A stretch of 64,000 bases of DNA from Oscillibacter sp. (lineage in GTDB: Bacteria > Bacillota > Clostridia > Oscillospirales > Oscillospiraceae). The stretch covers positions 1-64,000 of the forward strand of contig JAGBDS010000042.1 in NCBI GenBank assembly GCA_017937405.1, given 5' to 3'. The translations under genes were made by a program, and so were the position numbers. This document shows positions 37,037 to 45,534 of the stretch, in pieces. The stretch's first letter is position 1, and each line of letters begins with the position of its first letter. The notes beneath the pieces are model-generated. The model was given only the letters and a program-made list of their open reading frames with translations, ran no database searches and was not told the origin of the DNA.

Positions 37037-37419
37037 AACAGTCCAAAGACCCCGCACAGAACCCCGCACCCCAGGAGAGGCAGTATCCGCCTACGGAAAT
37101 CGCTGTCAAGATCCACTCCATCCGCACCAGCGGCCCTGTCCTCGCCAACGCCTCGGTGGATTTGAACGGATGCTTCGCCATCCGGGGCGTGAAGGTGATG
37201 AGCGGAAGCAACGGCCCCTTCGTATCCATGCCCCGCTATAAGTCGGGCGATGAGTACAAGGACGTCTGTTTCCCCTGCACCAAGGAGTTCCGCCAGCAGT
37301 TCAACGATTCGGTGCTGGCGGCCTATCAGCAGGAGCTGTCCCAGCTCCCTCAGCGGCAGCAGGAAAGCGCGGCGCTGGGACAGGAGCAGGCGGCTTCCGG
37401 CCCCAGCATGAAAATGTAA
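37033..37419 (+). CDS. SpoVG family protein
   Basis: The 128-residue protein contains the SpoVG fold at about residues 22-95: IAVKIHSIRTSGPVLANASV, then GCFAIRGVKVM, then PFVSMPRYKSGDEYKDVCFP. In Bacillus and Listeria SpoVG is a site-specific nucleic-acid-binding regulator. Here the domain has a Pro/Gln N-terminal extension and a C-terminal extension ending SGPSMKM. Located in ICE cargo, it may be an element-borne regulator, possibly acting on host genes; this is inference. Confidence 0.85.
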   Translation: MKQSKDPAQNPAPQERQYPPTEIAVKIHSIRTSGPVLANASVDLNGCFAIRGVKVMSGSNGPFVSMPRYKSGDEYKDVCFPCTKEFRQQFNDSVLAAYQQELSQLPQRQQESAALGQEQAASGPSMKM

Positions 37420-37435
37420 GAAGGAGGAAATAATC

Positions 37436-38353
37436 ATGAAACGCATCCCCGCTTTTTGCGCTTTGGCAATGGTTTTGACCATGGCGCTGGCTCCCTCCGC
37501 TCTGGCGGTGGAGGCCGCGGCTACCACCGAGCCACCGAAGGTTTGCTATCCCACTGCTGTGACCCGCAGTGAGGACGGCTCCGAGATCCGCAAGCTCTAT
37601 GACCTGTCCCCGGAGGACGATCCCGCTGGTATTCCCCGCTCTGACTTTGAGCAGGATGGCTTCCGCTATACGCTGGTGGAGCTGCTGAAACAGGAACTGC
37701 CTGAATATGAGGAACGCCAGCACACGGAAACGGTGTCTCTCGCCAGCAAGAACAAAGACATGGAATCCGTCCTGGCCCTGCTGCCCCAGGAAAAGGAATT
37801 CATCACCGATGATGGCTTTATGGGGACGCTGACCTTACGGCTGGAGACTGTGCAGGTGGAGGTTGCCGGTTACGGCAGCGCCACCAAGGAACTGACCGCT
37901 ACCCGCAGCTATCCCAACTTGGCGGGACAGGATACCCAGTACATCCCCAAGACCATTGAGGATAGCGGCAAGACCCTGACCCTCCAGACCATCGACTGGC
38001 AGACGGACAACACGGCCACCACGGACGGCTATGCCCTGGGGGACCGCTACACAGCAGTGGCCACCTACACCGGCAGCACCACCAGCAGCTATGTGAAAGG
38101 CTACACTGTCACGGCGGACTACAGTGGGACCGTCAGCCGCATCGCCCTGAACAAGACCCGCTATGTGGCGATCTATGAAGGAACCGCCATCGAACCCATC
38201 GTGGAAGTTCCCGATATCATCGATACGCCTGCTTCCTTCAACTGGGCCTATGTACTGGTACCGCTGGGCGTCATTGCCGCGGCCGGAGCCGGCATCGGCA
38301 CTGCGGTTTTCATCAAGCACCGCAGGGAGAACGGTGAGGAGGAAGCAGAATGA
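37436..38353 (+). CDS. membrane-anchored extracellular protein of the sortase module
   Basis: The 305-residue protein has a signal peptide (cleavage near ALA-VEA, residue ~24), an extracellular region of ~230 residues rich in Thr and Tyr, one membrane segment (WAYVLVPLGVIAAAGAGIGT, ~270-292) and a basic/acidic cytoplasmic tail. I recognise no named domain. It overlaps the sortase start by 4 bases, so the two are co-translated. A role as a structural or accessory part of the surface apparatus is likely from context. Confidence 0.7.
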   Translation: MKRIPAFCALAMVLTMALAPSALAVEAAATTEPPKVCYPTAVTRSEDGSEIRKLYDLSPEDDPAGIPRSDFEQDGFRYTLVELLKQELPEYEERQHTETVSLASKNKDMESVLALLPQEKEFITDDGFMGTLTLRLETVQVEVAGYGSATKELTATRSYPNLAGQDTQYIPKTIEDSGKTLTLQTIDWQTDNTATTDGYALGDRYTAVATYTGSTTSSYVKGYTVTADYSGTVSRIALNKTRYVAIYEGTAIEPIVEVPDIIDTPASFNWAYVLVPLGVIAAAGAGIGTAVFIKHRRENGEEEAE

Positions 38354-39144
38354 AAAAGTTGAGTGCTTTGTTTCTGCTCCTGTGCATGACCGCTGCCCTG
38401 ACGGTGCCGGCAAGTGCGGCAGGACCGCTGGAGTACACCATCGATGCGCCGGACGGCCCGGCCTATGGGACGCCTACCTCCATTGAGGTGGTTCATACGG
38501 CGGATGGCGGCGCCGCGAAAAATGAGGATGTCAGCAAAAATGCCGCTCTCATCCCGCCTGCCTTCGGCAGCCCCAGCGCGGATACCAAATATACTGGGGA
38601 CTACCTGACCCCCAATCTGGCCCCCGGCGGTATGGTGGTGACCGGCACGGTGATCAACGGCAGCTCCGCGGCTGTGGTGGAACCCGGCAGCATGGTGGTC
38701 ACGTACCCCTCCAGTACCGTGCCCTCCACCGGCTACACCGAAGTCACCTCCGACCTCTACTACTCGGCGGGATATCTGGGTACGCTGAAGATTCCAGCGC
38801 TGGACCTGAGCGTGAAGGTCTATCAGGGTACTGACAGCAAAACACTGGCAAGGGGCGTCGGCCACTTCGAGGAAAGCAGCATCTGGGATGGCAATGTGGC
38901 GCTGGCAGCCCACAACCGGGGCGTCAACAACTACTTCGGTCAGATCCACACCCTTTCCATTGGGGACAAAATCACTCTGACCACCAAGCTGGGAACCAGA
39001 ACCTACAAGGTGACCTCTGTCAGCAAGGTCAGTGAGACAGACCGCAGTGCGCTGGCATCCTCTACGGAGAATAAGCTTACGCTTTACACCTGTGTCCGGG
39101 ATCAGAGAGACTACCGCTGGTGCGTTCAGGCTGTTTCTGTGTAA
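38350..39144 (+). CDS. class D-like sortase
   Basis: The 264-residue protein has a signal peptide and a C-terminal sortase domain (residues ~140-262). The catalytic His is in LAAHNRG, the catalytic Cys in LYTCV and the Arg in the DYRWC region near the C-terminus. Sortases cleave LPxTG-type motifs and link the protein to peptidoglycan or to pilin Lys. The obvious substrate is the 1734-residue protein encoded 1.1 kb downstream, which ends in LPRTGY. An N-terminal ~110-residue region precedes the catalytic domain. Confidence 0.88.
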   Translation: MKKLSALFLLLCMTAALTVPASAAGPLEYTIDAPDGPAYGTPTSIEVVHTADGGAAKNEDVSKNAALIPPAFGSPSADTKYTGDYLTPNLAPGGMVVTGTVINGSSAAVVEPGSMVVTYPSSTVPSTGYTEVTSDLYYSAGYLGTLKIPALDLSVKVYQGTDSKTLARGVGHFEESSIWDGNVALAAHNRGVNNYFGQIHTLSIGDKITLTTKLGTRTYKVTSVSKVSETDRSALASSTENKLTLYTCVRDQRDYRWCVQAVSV

Positions 39145-39273
39145 ACTGCTTCGTTTCGGATGCTGTTTTTCTCGCTTTTGAATTGCAATTGACCCTCGAC
39201 TTCTGAACTTCCTTTGGGTATTGTGTTGCTTGCAAAAGGCCCCACAATATCTGAAACAAAGGGAGGAGCAAAC

Positions 39274-40104
39274 ATGAGCAGAAAGAAAAACACATCCATG
39301 CTGGCGGCGGGTATCCTCATCGGCGCCGTCCTCGCAGGCCCAACAGCAAATGCGGCTGAGGCATACCTCAAGGCGCTGCCCAGTAGTCAGACCTTCTACC
39401 TGGATGGAAAACAGGTGGCGCTGGAGGCATACGCCATCGAGGGCCACAACTATATCCAACTGGCGGAGGTAGGGAAACTACTGGGAGCAGAGATTATCTA
39501 CCAGGCCAGCGATAACTCCGTCCGCATCACCACAGAAACTGGCGCATCTCAGACGAGAACGGATGGGACAGTCATCCTGCCAACGGACGGCTCCCGCTAT
39601 GTGCCAAAGGCCGGTGATGTGATCCAGTGCGATGACGGCACCCAATATACCATAACCGACGTCAGCCGGTACGACAAGAGTATGTTCGCCAGCGGCCCTG
39701 TCGGAGAGCTGCCCTCGGCCACCTGCGACTGGAGCAGCTTCCCGGAGGTGGAACTGCCGAAGCCGGAAGCACGGCACTTTGATCTGGAAGCAGGCGACTA
39801 CCTCTTCATCCGCAACCTCTACGAGAGCCGCAGGATGCAGTACACCATCCAGAATCTCGCTGGGAACCACCCGGAAACCAGCCAGAATGGAAAGCTGGAA
39901 TACGGCTCCAAGGGCACACCGGCAGTCCGCATCAAGCTGACCATCGACCCCAGCCTGACAGCACACTCCTTCTGGCCCTGGCGGGAGAGCGAACTGGAAA
40001 ACCTGTTCAACTCCTGCCCGCCCGGTACCTACTCCATGGAAGCATGGGATGTGTACCGCAACGGCGTGTACCTCTACACGGAATACAAGGTCCACGCCAT
40101 CTGA
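39274..40104 (+). CDS. secreted protein with copper-amine-oxidase-N-like domain
   Basis: The 276-residue protein has a signal peptide (AGILIGAVLAGPTANA, ~8-23) and a stalk-like domain at residues ~30-75 (SQTFYLDGKQVALEAYAI, then LAEVGKLLGAEI). This domain type is named copper amine oxidase N but is a general surface module in Firmicutes. The remainder (~90-276) is beta-rich and unassigned. The start at 39274 has GGGAGGAG upstream. It lies between the sortase and the giant pilin-like gene. Confidence 0.75.
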   Translation: MSRKKNTSMLAAGILIGAVLAGPTANAAEAYLKALPSSQTFYLDGKQVALEAYAIEGHNYIQLAEVGKLLGAEIIYQASDNSVRITTETGASQTRTDGTVILPTDGSRYVPKAGDVIQCDDGTQYTITDVSRYDKSMFASGPVGELPSATCDWSSFPEVELPKPEARHFDLEAGDYLFIRNLYESRRMQYTIQNLAGNHPETSQNGKLEYGSKGTPAVRIKLTIDPSLTAHSFWPWRESELENLFNSCPPGTYSMEAWDVYRNGVYLYTEYKVHAI

Positions 40105-40122
40105 TCCCTACAGCAAGCGCAA

Positions 40123-40152
40123 GCGGCAGTATCACCATACTGCCGCCTCTTT
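40123..40152 (+). terminator. rho-independent terminator
   Basis: A 10-bp perfect stem (40123-40132 with 40137-40146, loop CACC) is followed by CTCTTTTTT. It lies 18 bases after the upstream stop. Confidence 0.92.
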
Positions 40153-40183
40153 TTTGCGTCATTTCCGACCCGATAACGAATCA

Positions 40184-40257
40184 TTTGGCCGTGACTGGAG
40201 GTGAGAATGAACCAATCGGCCAAATCGGTGCTTCCTGTCACGGCACGAACAGGAGGT
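40184..40257 (+). promoter_or_regulatory. leader of the giant surface protein with overlapping pairings
   Basis: TTTGGCC (40184-40190) can pair with 40218-40224, while the overlapping GCCGTGAC (40188-40195) can pair with 40237-40244. A first ribosome binding site (GGAGGTGAG) precedes an ATG at 40207 that opens a ~52-codon frame overlapping the main start. A second AGGAGG at ~40250 serves the main gene at 40262. This could be translational control through a leader peptide, or chance. Confidence 0.35.
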
Positions 40258-40261
40258 AACC

Positions 40262-43200
40262 ATGAAGAAAAGAATCCTTTCCATGCTCCTCTGCGTTGCG
40301 ACACTCCTGAGCCTCTGTACAGGCTTTGCGTCCGCTGCCAGCACGGAGGAGGAAGCCCTCGGTGAAGTGAACATCTACAACGGCGGCACGAAGATGTCCT
40401 ATCTGTCCATCAACGGACGGATCAGAGAGCAGATCTACACCTACTACAATTATGTGAGCAGTAACGGACAGGTCAAAGAGATCCCCGCCTACTGCGTGAA
40501 CCCCAATACCAAGGGTGTCCCCCAGTCGGTAGACCCCGGTGAGAGCATTGAGTATCTGGCCGAGGAAAAGACCAGTGACCCCAAGGTCATGGGCATCGTG
40601 GCAAACGGCTATCCCACACGGGGACTCAGTGAACTGAAATTGGAAAACAAATACCACGCCTATTATGCGACCAAGATGGCCCTCTGGTGCTATCTGTTGC
40701 CCAACTGGGATATCGCCAATCTCAAGATCAATCCCAATCTGACTGGCGTGGAACTCCAGCGGGCGCAGGCAATCCTCGCAGCCGCCAAGGACATCTATGT
40801 CCGCGGCACGGCGTGGAGCCGTATCCAGGCGCCCCGGCTGACCAGCAGCGTCGACCGGGAATCCGCCTATCCTGTCACCATCAACGGGAGCAAGTATCTT
40901 CAGCAGGTCTTCACCATCAAAAGCGATACCTGGGTCTGCGACTATGATATTGCCGTGACTTTCGCAAAGCCCGATGAAGTCCCTGCTGGGACCCGGCTGG
41001 TGGATATGGACAACAATGACATCACGGCTGTCAGAACCAGTGGCACCGGCAACGGCTATGCCGGCCAGTTCAAAGTTCTCTATCCCGCCGCAAGCGTAGA
41101 AGGCAAATCCGGCAGCGTTCAGCTTGCATTCTCCTGCAATGTGTATCAATACGCGATCTACTACGCTGTCTGCGCGGAGACTGACAAATACGGCACCTTG
41201 CAGAATTACATCTGCGACACTGACCCCACCACGCCGATTCGCCTGTCTGCCACCAGCAGTTATACGGTGACCACCGAGGAAACGCCTGATACGGGATTGC
41301 GGATCATCAAGCTGGAGACCGGCACGGAGCAGAGGTTGAGCGGAGCCATCTTCGAGGTGGTCGACCCCAACGGCGCCAGTGTGGGAACCTTCTCCAGCAA
41401 CAGTTCCGGAGAAGTCCTGCTTCCCCTGACCCTCTGCGGAAATTATACCGTAATTGAACGGGAACCCGCGCCCTACCACCTGCTGGGAAACAGCAATGTG
41501 CAGAATGTCAACGTAGAATACGGAAAAGTGGCCGAGGTCACTTTCTATAACGAGGCATACGGCTCCCTGCGTGTGGAAAAACGCAGCGACACCGGCGCAT
41601 TCCTGCCTGGCGCTGTGGTGCGGATCAAGCACATTGAGAGCGGCGTGACGTACACGCAGGAGACAGGTTTCTCTGGATGTGCCATTTTCGAGCAGATCAA
41701 ACCTGGAGCATATGAAATCGTGGAGCAGACCGCCCCGGTGGGCTGGCAGAAGGATGACGCCACCTATACTGTCACCGTCACGGCAGGCGAGGAAACTGAA
41801 TTCGTCCTGATCAACCGGGAACTGCCCGGATTGCGTGTCATCAAATATGACCGAAAAAATATGGCGGCAGTCCCCAATGTCACCTTCGAGATTTTCCGCG
41901 ATGGCGTGTCTCTGGGTAAATATCAGACGGACGAATTCGGAGAGATCCTGCTCACCAACCAGGAATCGGGCACTTACCGGGCTGTGGAGGTGGATACAGG
42001 CGATCCCAGTCTGATCCTGGACCCCAGGCCCCAGGAGGTGGAACTGAAGGCCGGTGACGGCATCAGGGAACTGTTGTTCTTCAATGACCGCAAACCCGGT
42101 CTGCGTCTCACGAAGGTGGATTCCAGCGACCCGTCCAAGGTGATCCCCAACGCCGTCTTTGAGATCAAAGCAGTGGACGGCAGTTATGGCCCTGAAGAAT
42201 TCCGCACCAATGCCCAGGGAGAGATCGACCTCACCAATGAGAACCTTCCCGCGGGCTCTTATGTGGTCACGGAGAAATCCTGCCCGGGCTATGTCATCGA
42301 TGACGCACAGCGCATCGTCTATCTCGGCCCCAATGTAAACGCCGAGTATGTATTCACCAACAGCAAGCTGCCCTCTCTCCATCTCATCAAGCGCAGCTCT
42401 GACGGCACTCCGCTGGCTGGCGTTTCTTTCCGCCTTTCTAAAATCGAGGACGGCAGCTACTATTTGGACCGCACCACCTCGTCCACAGGTGAGATCACAT
42501 GGGAGGGGCTGGAGCCTGGGGTCTACTCTCTGACTGAAATCTCCACAGTGTCCGACCACATTCTGGACCGCAGAGAGTACCACATCCAGCTCTTTCCCGG
42601 CAAGACCAGCACCAAGGTGCTGACCAATGACCGCCGCGCAAATTTGTATATCCATAAATCCGACGGGGAGACCGGAGAACCGATCCCCGGAACGGTCTAT
42701 CTGGTCAAGGGTGCGGATGGCCACTCTATCGCAGAGGTGGAAACAGACGCAAATGGCGTTGCGGTCGTGCCGAACCTCCTGCCCTCGGTGGTGGAGGTCA
42801 TTGAAAAATCGGTGCCGGAGCCTTACCTGCTGGCAGAGGAATCCCAGCTTGTTACCCTGTACCCCAACCGGGACCGTGACGTCTATTTCCAGAACTACAA
42901 GCGTCCTGTCATCGAGATCGTGAAGGAAAATGAGATCACCCATGATCCCATCGAAAATGTGAAGTTCCAGGTCTGGTATGCCTCCAACAACACAGCAACC
43001 GGCGAATTCAATGACCTGGGTGTGTATTACACCAATGAGAACGGACGCATCGTCCTCTCCGGTCTGTCTCTGCGGGATGGCTGGTTCCGAGTCAAAGAGC
43101 TGGAACCGGCGCCTGGTTTCGCTCTGCCTGACGAGGATACGCAGGAGGCATTCATCGCCGCTGGTACGGGCCACACCTTCCGCTTCCAGGACCGACCCCT

Positions 43201-45466
43201 CAGCGCCATCTGTGTCTGGAAGTATGATAGTGTCAACCCCAATGCAGCCATTGAGGGTGCGGTCTTCCAGGTGCGCTACCTCTCCGGCAACACCAGCGGC
43301 ACAGGGGGAACCGTGATTGGAACCTACCGCACCTCTGCCAATGGCTCCTTCACGGTCACCGGCTGTAAGGCAGGCACCTATATCATCGAAGAGCTCTCCA
43401 GCGACGGCTCCCATGTGATCGACACGCCGCCTCAGACGGTCTACCTCTCCGGTGCGCAGCAGGAGGTCATTCATGTCTATTTTGGCAACAGTCCCAAGGG
43501 GACCGTGTTGATCAAGAAACTGTCGAGTGCGGATAACACGCCTCTCTCTGATGTGCAGTTTTTTGTGACTGACTCCACCGGCGCTGTTGTGGGCGACGGG
43601 AAAGGATACTTCACCACGGACTCCGCGGGAACCATCCTGATTGATAACCTCGATCCCAACACCACGCTGATCATCAAGGAGACCCGCCAGAAACCGGGCT
43701 ATCTGTTGGATGACACCCCTGTCACGGCAACGGTGAAGGCGGGACAAACTGTCACTGTCGAGGTGAGAAATCAGCCCCTCGGCAACCTGATCGTTGAAAA
43801 ACTCTCTGCCGCGGATAAGAAAACGCCGCTGGAGGGCGTCCAGTTCAAAATCACCTACGCGGACGGCTCCTATGTGGATGCGGAGGAAGGTAAGCTGTCC
43901 AGCAAGGGCATTTATTATACTGACTCCAACGGACAGATCGTGCTTTCCGGGATCACAGGAACCGTCATCGTAACAGAGGAGGCCAGCATCCCCGGCTTCA
44001 CCATCGATCCCAATAACCGCAGCCAGGTCGTTGTAATCAATCCCAATGACACACAGACCATCCGTTTCTATAACGCACCTGTGGGAGGTGCCGAAATCAT
44101 CAAGGTCAATGAGGCTGACCGGAACGAGCGCATTCCCAACACTACCTTCGAGATCCGCAGGGCTGGGGATGACGCACTTGTGGATACGGTGACCACTGAT
44201 TCCAATGGCAGGGTATATGTGACCTTAGAGGATGGCAGCTACTATGCCGTTGAAGTCAGGGCCAATGAAAAATTCCAGTTGGACAGTACGCCCCATTACT
44301 TTACCGTTAAAGACGGCAAATGTCCTCCTATTACGGTGACCAACCGCAAGACTTGCGGCATCCTCATCCACAAGGTGGACAGCCAGAGCGGAGATGGAAT
44401 CTACGGAGTTTCCTTCCTTCTCTACGATGCCAATAAGAATCCCATCGGCCAGTACACCAGCGATCAGGATGGTTATGTCTATATTGATGACCTCCCCGGC
44501 GCTGGCCGTTACTATCTACGGGAGCTGGAGAATGAAGGCTATATCCTGGACACGCAGCTCAAATCTGTTTTCGTGACTGACGGGACCACGACGGAGATTG
44601 AGTGGGAGAACACCCCCATCACTGGCCAAATTCAAATCGCCAAGACCTCCGAGGACTACAACAGCATGAATGGCTGGCCTGCCGGAACTCCCATCCCCAA
44701 CACCGTCTTTGAGATCTACAACTACAAGACCGGTAAGCTGGTGGATACGGTCAAGACAGACAAGAACGGCATCGCGGTCAGCAAGCCGCTGCCCCTGGCC
44801 CGCTACAAAATCGTGGAATCCCAGGCGGCGGAGTTCTACGGACTGGATAAGACGCCAATTGAGGTGGAGATCGAATTTGCCGGTCAGATCGTGAAAGCGG
44901 CTATGACCAACAAGAGTTTGTACACCAATGTTTCCATTAAGAAAACCGGCTATGTGGAAGTCATGCCCGGTCAGAGCATCCGCTATGACTTCTCTGGCAT
45001 TGCCAACAATTCCACTACCAGCCTGACCTCCTTCTACTGGCGGGACACCCTGCCCACCAACGCGGTCCGGCTGGACAAGATCGTCACCGGCACCTACAAC
45101 GTGCGCGGTAATTATAAGATCGTCTACAAGACCAACCTCAGCGGCGGCAGCTACCGGACGCTGGCAGACAACCTCAGCACCCAGCAGAACTATGTGCTGG
45201 ACGCATCCCCCACTGCGCTGGGGCTTGCCTCCAACGAGTATGTCACCGAGTTCATGGTGTCCTTCGGCGTAGTGCCCGCAAACTTCCGGCAGGTGGAAGC
45301 GCCGAGAGTGTACTGCAATGTGGTCTCTTGGCTGACCGGGGGCACCCAGTTCACCAACCAGGCGGATGTGGGCGGCGTCTATGACGGCCAGTGGATCATG
45401 GCGACTTCCCGCTGGGTCACCAAGGTCTATAAACCCTCTGCTCCGCTGCCTCGCACCGGCTATTAA
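40262..45466 (+). CDS. giant thioester/Cna-B repeat surface protein ending in LPRTGY
   Basis: The 1734-residue protein has a signal peptide (~1-25) and a thioester-domain-like N-terminal region (~30-330, YCVNPNTKG near 78 and YATKMALWCY near 137). Thirteen Cna-B/SpaA-type beta-sandwich repeats follow from about residue 344 to 1560, each starting with a strand such as LRIIKLETG, LRVEKRSDTG or LIVEKLSAADK and usually ending in a strand with E/N-type isopeptide-like residues. A C-terminal non-repeat domain of ~170 residues ends in LPRTGY and then stops: no hydrophobic segment or basic tail follows the sortase motif. The protein is likely an adhesin or pilus backbone exposed during mating. The neighbouring sortase is its probable processing enzyme. 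Confidence 0.88.
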   Translation: MKKRILSMLLCVATLLSLCTGFASAASTEEEALGEVNIYNGGTKMSYLSINGRIREQIYTYYNYVSSNGQVKEIPAYCVNPNTKGVPQSVDPGESIEYLAEEKTSDPKVMGIVANGYPTRGLSELKLENKYHAYYATKMALWCYLLPNWDIANLKINPNLTGVELQRAQAILAAAKDIYVRGTAWSRIQAPRLTSSVDRESAYPVTINGSKYLQQVFTIKSDTWVCDYDIAVTFAKPDEVPAGTRLVDMDNNDITAVRTSGTGNGYAGQFKVLYPAASVEGKSGSVQLAFSCNVYQYAIYYAVCAETDKYGTLQNYICDTDPTTPIRLSATSSYTVTTEETPDTGLRIIKLETGTEQRLSGAIFEVVDPNGASVGTFSSNSSGEVLLPLTLCGNYTVIEREPAPYHLLGNSNVQNVNVEYGKVAEVTFYNEAYGSLRVEKRSDTGAFLPGAVVRIKHIESGVTYTQETGFSGCAIFEQIKPGAYEIVEQTAPVGWQKDDATYTVTVTAGEETEFVLINRELPGLRVIKYDRKNMAAVPNVTFEIFRDGVSLGKYQTDEFGEILLTNQESGTYRAVEVDTGDPSLILDPRPQEVELKAGDGIRELLFFNDRKPGLRLTKVDSSDPSKVIPNAVFEIKAVDGSYGPEEFRTNAQGEIDLTNENLPAGSYVVTEKSCPGYVIDDAQRIVYLGPNVNAEYVFTNSKLPSLHLIKRSSDGTPLAGVSFRLSKIEDGSYYLDRTTSSTGEITWEGLEPGVYSLTEISTVSDHILDRREYHIQLFPGKTSTKVLTNDRRANLYIHKSDGETGEPIPGTVYLVKGADGHSIAEVETDANGVAVVPNLLPSVVEVIEKSVPEPYLLAEESQLVTLYPNRDRDVYFQNYKRPVIEIVKENEITHDPIENVKFQVWYASNNTATGEFNDLGVYYTNENGRIVLSGLSLRDGWFRVKELEPAPGFALPDEDTQEAFIAAGTGHTFRFQDRPLSAICVWKYDSVNPNAAIEGAVFQVRYLSGNTSGTGGTVIGTYRTSANGSFTVTGCKAGTYIIEELSSDGSHVIDTPPQTVYLSGAQQEVIHVYFGNSPKGTVLIKKLSSADNTPLSDVQFFVTDSTGAVVGDGKGYFTTDSAGTILIDNLDPNTTLIIKETRQKPGYLLDDTPVTATVKAGQTVTVEVRNQPLGNLIVEKLSAADKKTPLEGVQFKITYADGSYVDAEEGKLSSKGIYYTDSNGQIVLSGITGTVIVTEEASIPGFTIDPNNRSQVVVINPNDTQTIRFYNAPVGGAEIIKVNEADRNERIPNTTFEIRRAGDDALVDTVTTDSNGRVYVTLEDGSYYAVEVRANEKFQLDSTPHYFTVKDGKCPPITVTNRKTCGILIHKVDSQSGDGIYGVSFLLYDANKNPIGQYTSDQDGYVYIDDLPGAGRYYLRELENEGYILDTQLKSVFVTDGTTTEIEWENTPITGQIQIAKTSEDYNSMNGWPAGTPIPNTVFEIYNYKTGKLVDTVKTDKNGIAVSKPLPLARYKIVESQAAEFYGLDKTPIEVEIEFAGQIVKAAMTNKSLYTNVSIKKTGYVEVMPGQSIRYDFSGIANNSTTSLTSFYWRDTLPTNAVRLDKIVTGTYNVRGNYKIVYKTNLSGGSYRTLADNLSTQQNYVLDASPTALGLASNEYVTEFMVSFGVVPANFRQVEAPRVYCNVVSWLTGGTQFTNQADVGGVYDGQWIMATSRWVTKVYKPSAPLPRTGY

Positions 45467-45484
45467 CCGCATACCATACAAACG

Positions 45485-45519
45485 AGGGCCGTCCTATCAG
45501 GGCGGCCCTTCTTCTATTT
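45485..45519 (+). terminator. rho-independent terminator after the giant surface protein
   Basis: A 10-bp stem (45485-45494 with 45500-45509, loop TATCA) is followed by a T-rich stretch. It lies 18 bases after the stop codon. Confidence 0.82.
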
Positions 45520-45534
45520 TAAGGAGGCTGCAAT

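Noticed and set aside
40238..43747. A 1169-codon open frame on the minus strand opposite the giant surface protein
   Set aside because: It is a shadow of the repetitive GC-biased coding sequence on the plus strand; no ribosome binding site and no domain-like sequence. The same applies to long frames opposite the SLH protein (1163-3400) and pyruvate carboxylase (10740-13925).
41290..44930. Repeated blocks that might be a CRISPR array or tandem DNA repeat
   Set aside because: The similarity is at protein level (Cna-B domains of ~90 residues); there are no short identical direct repeats with unique spacers. No cas genes are present in the window.
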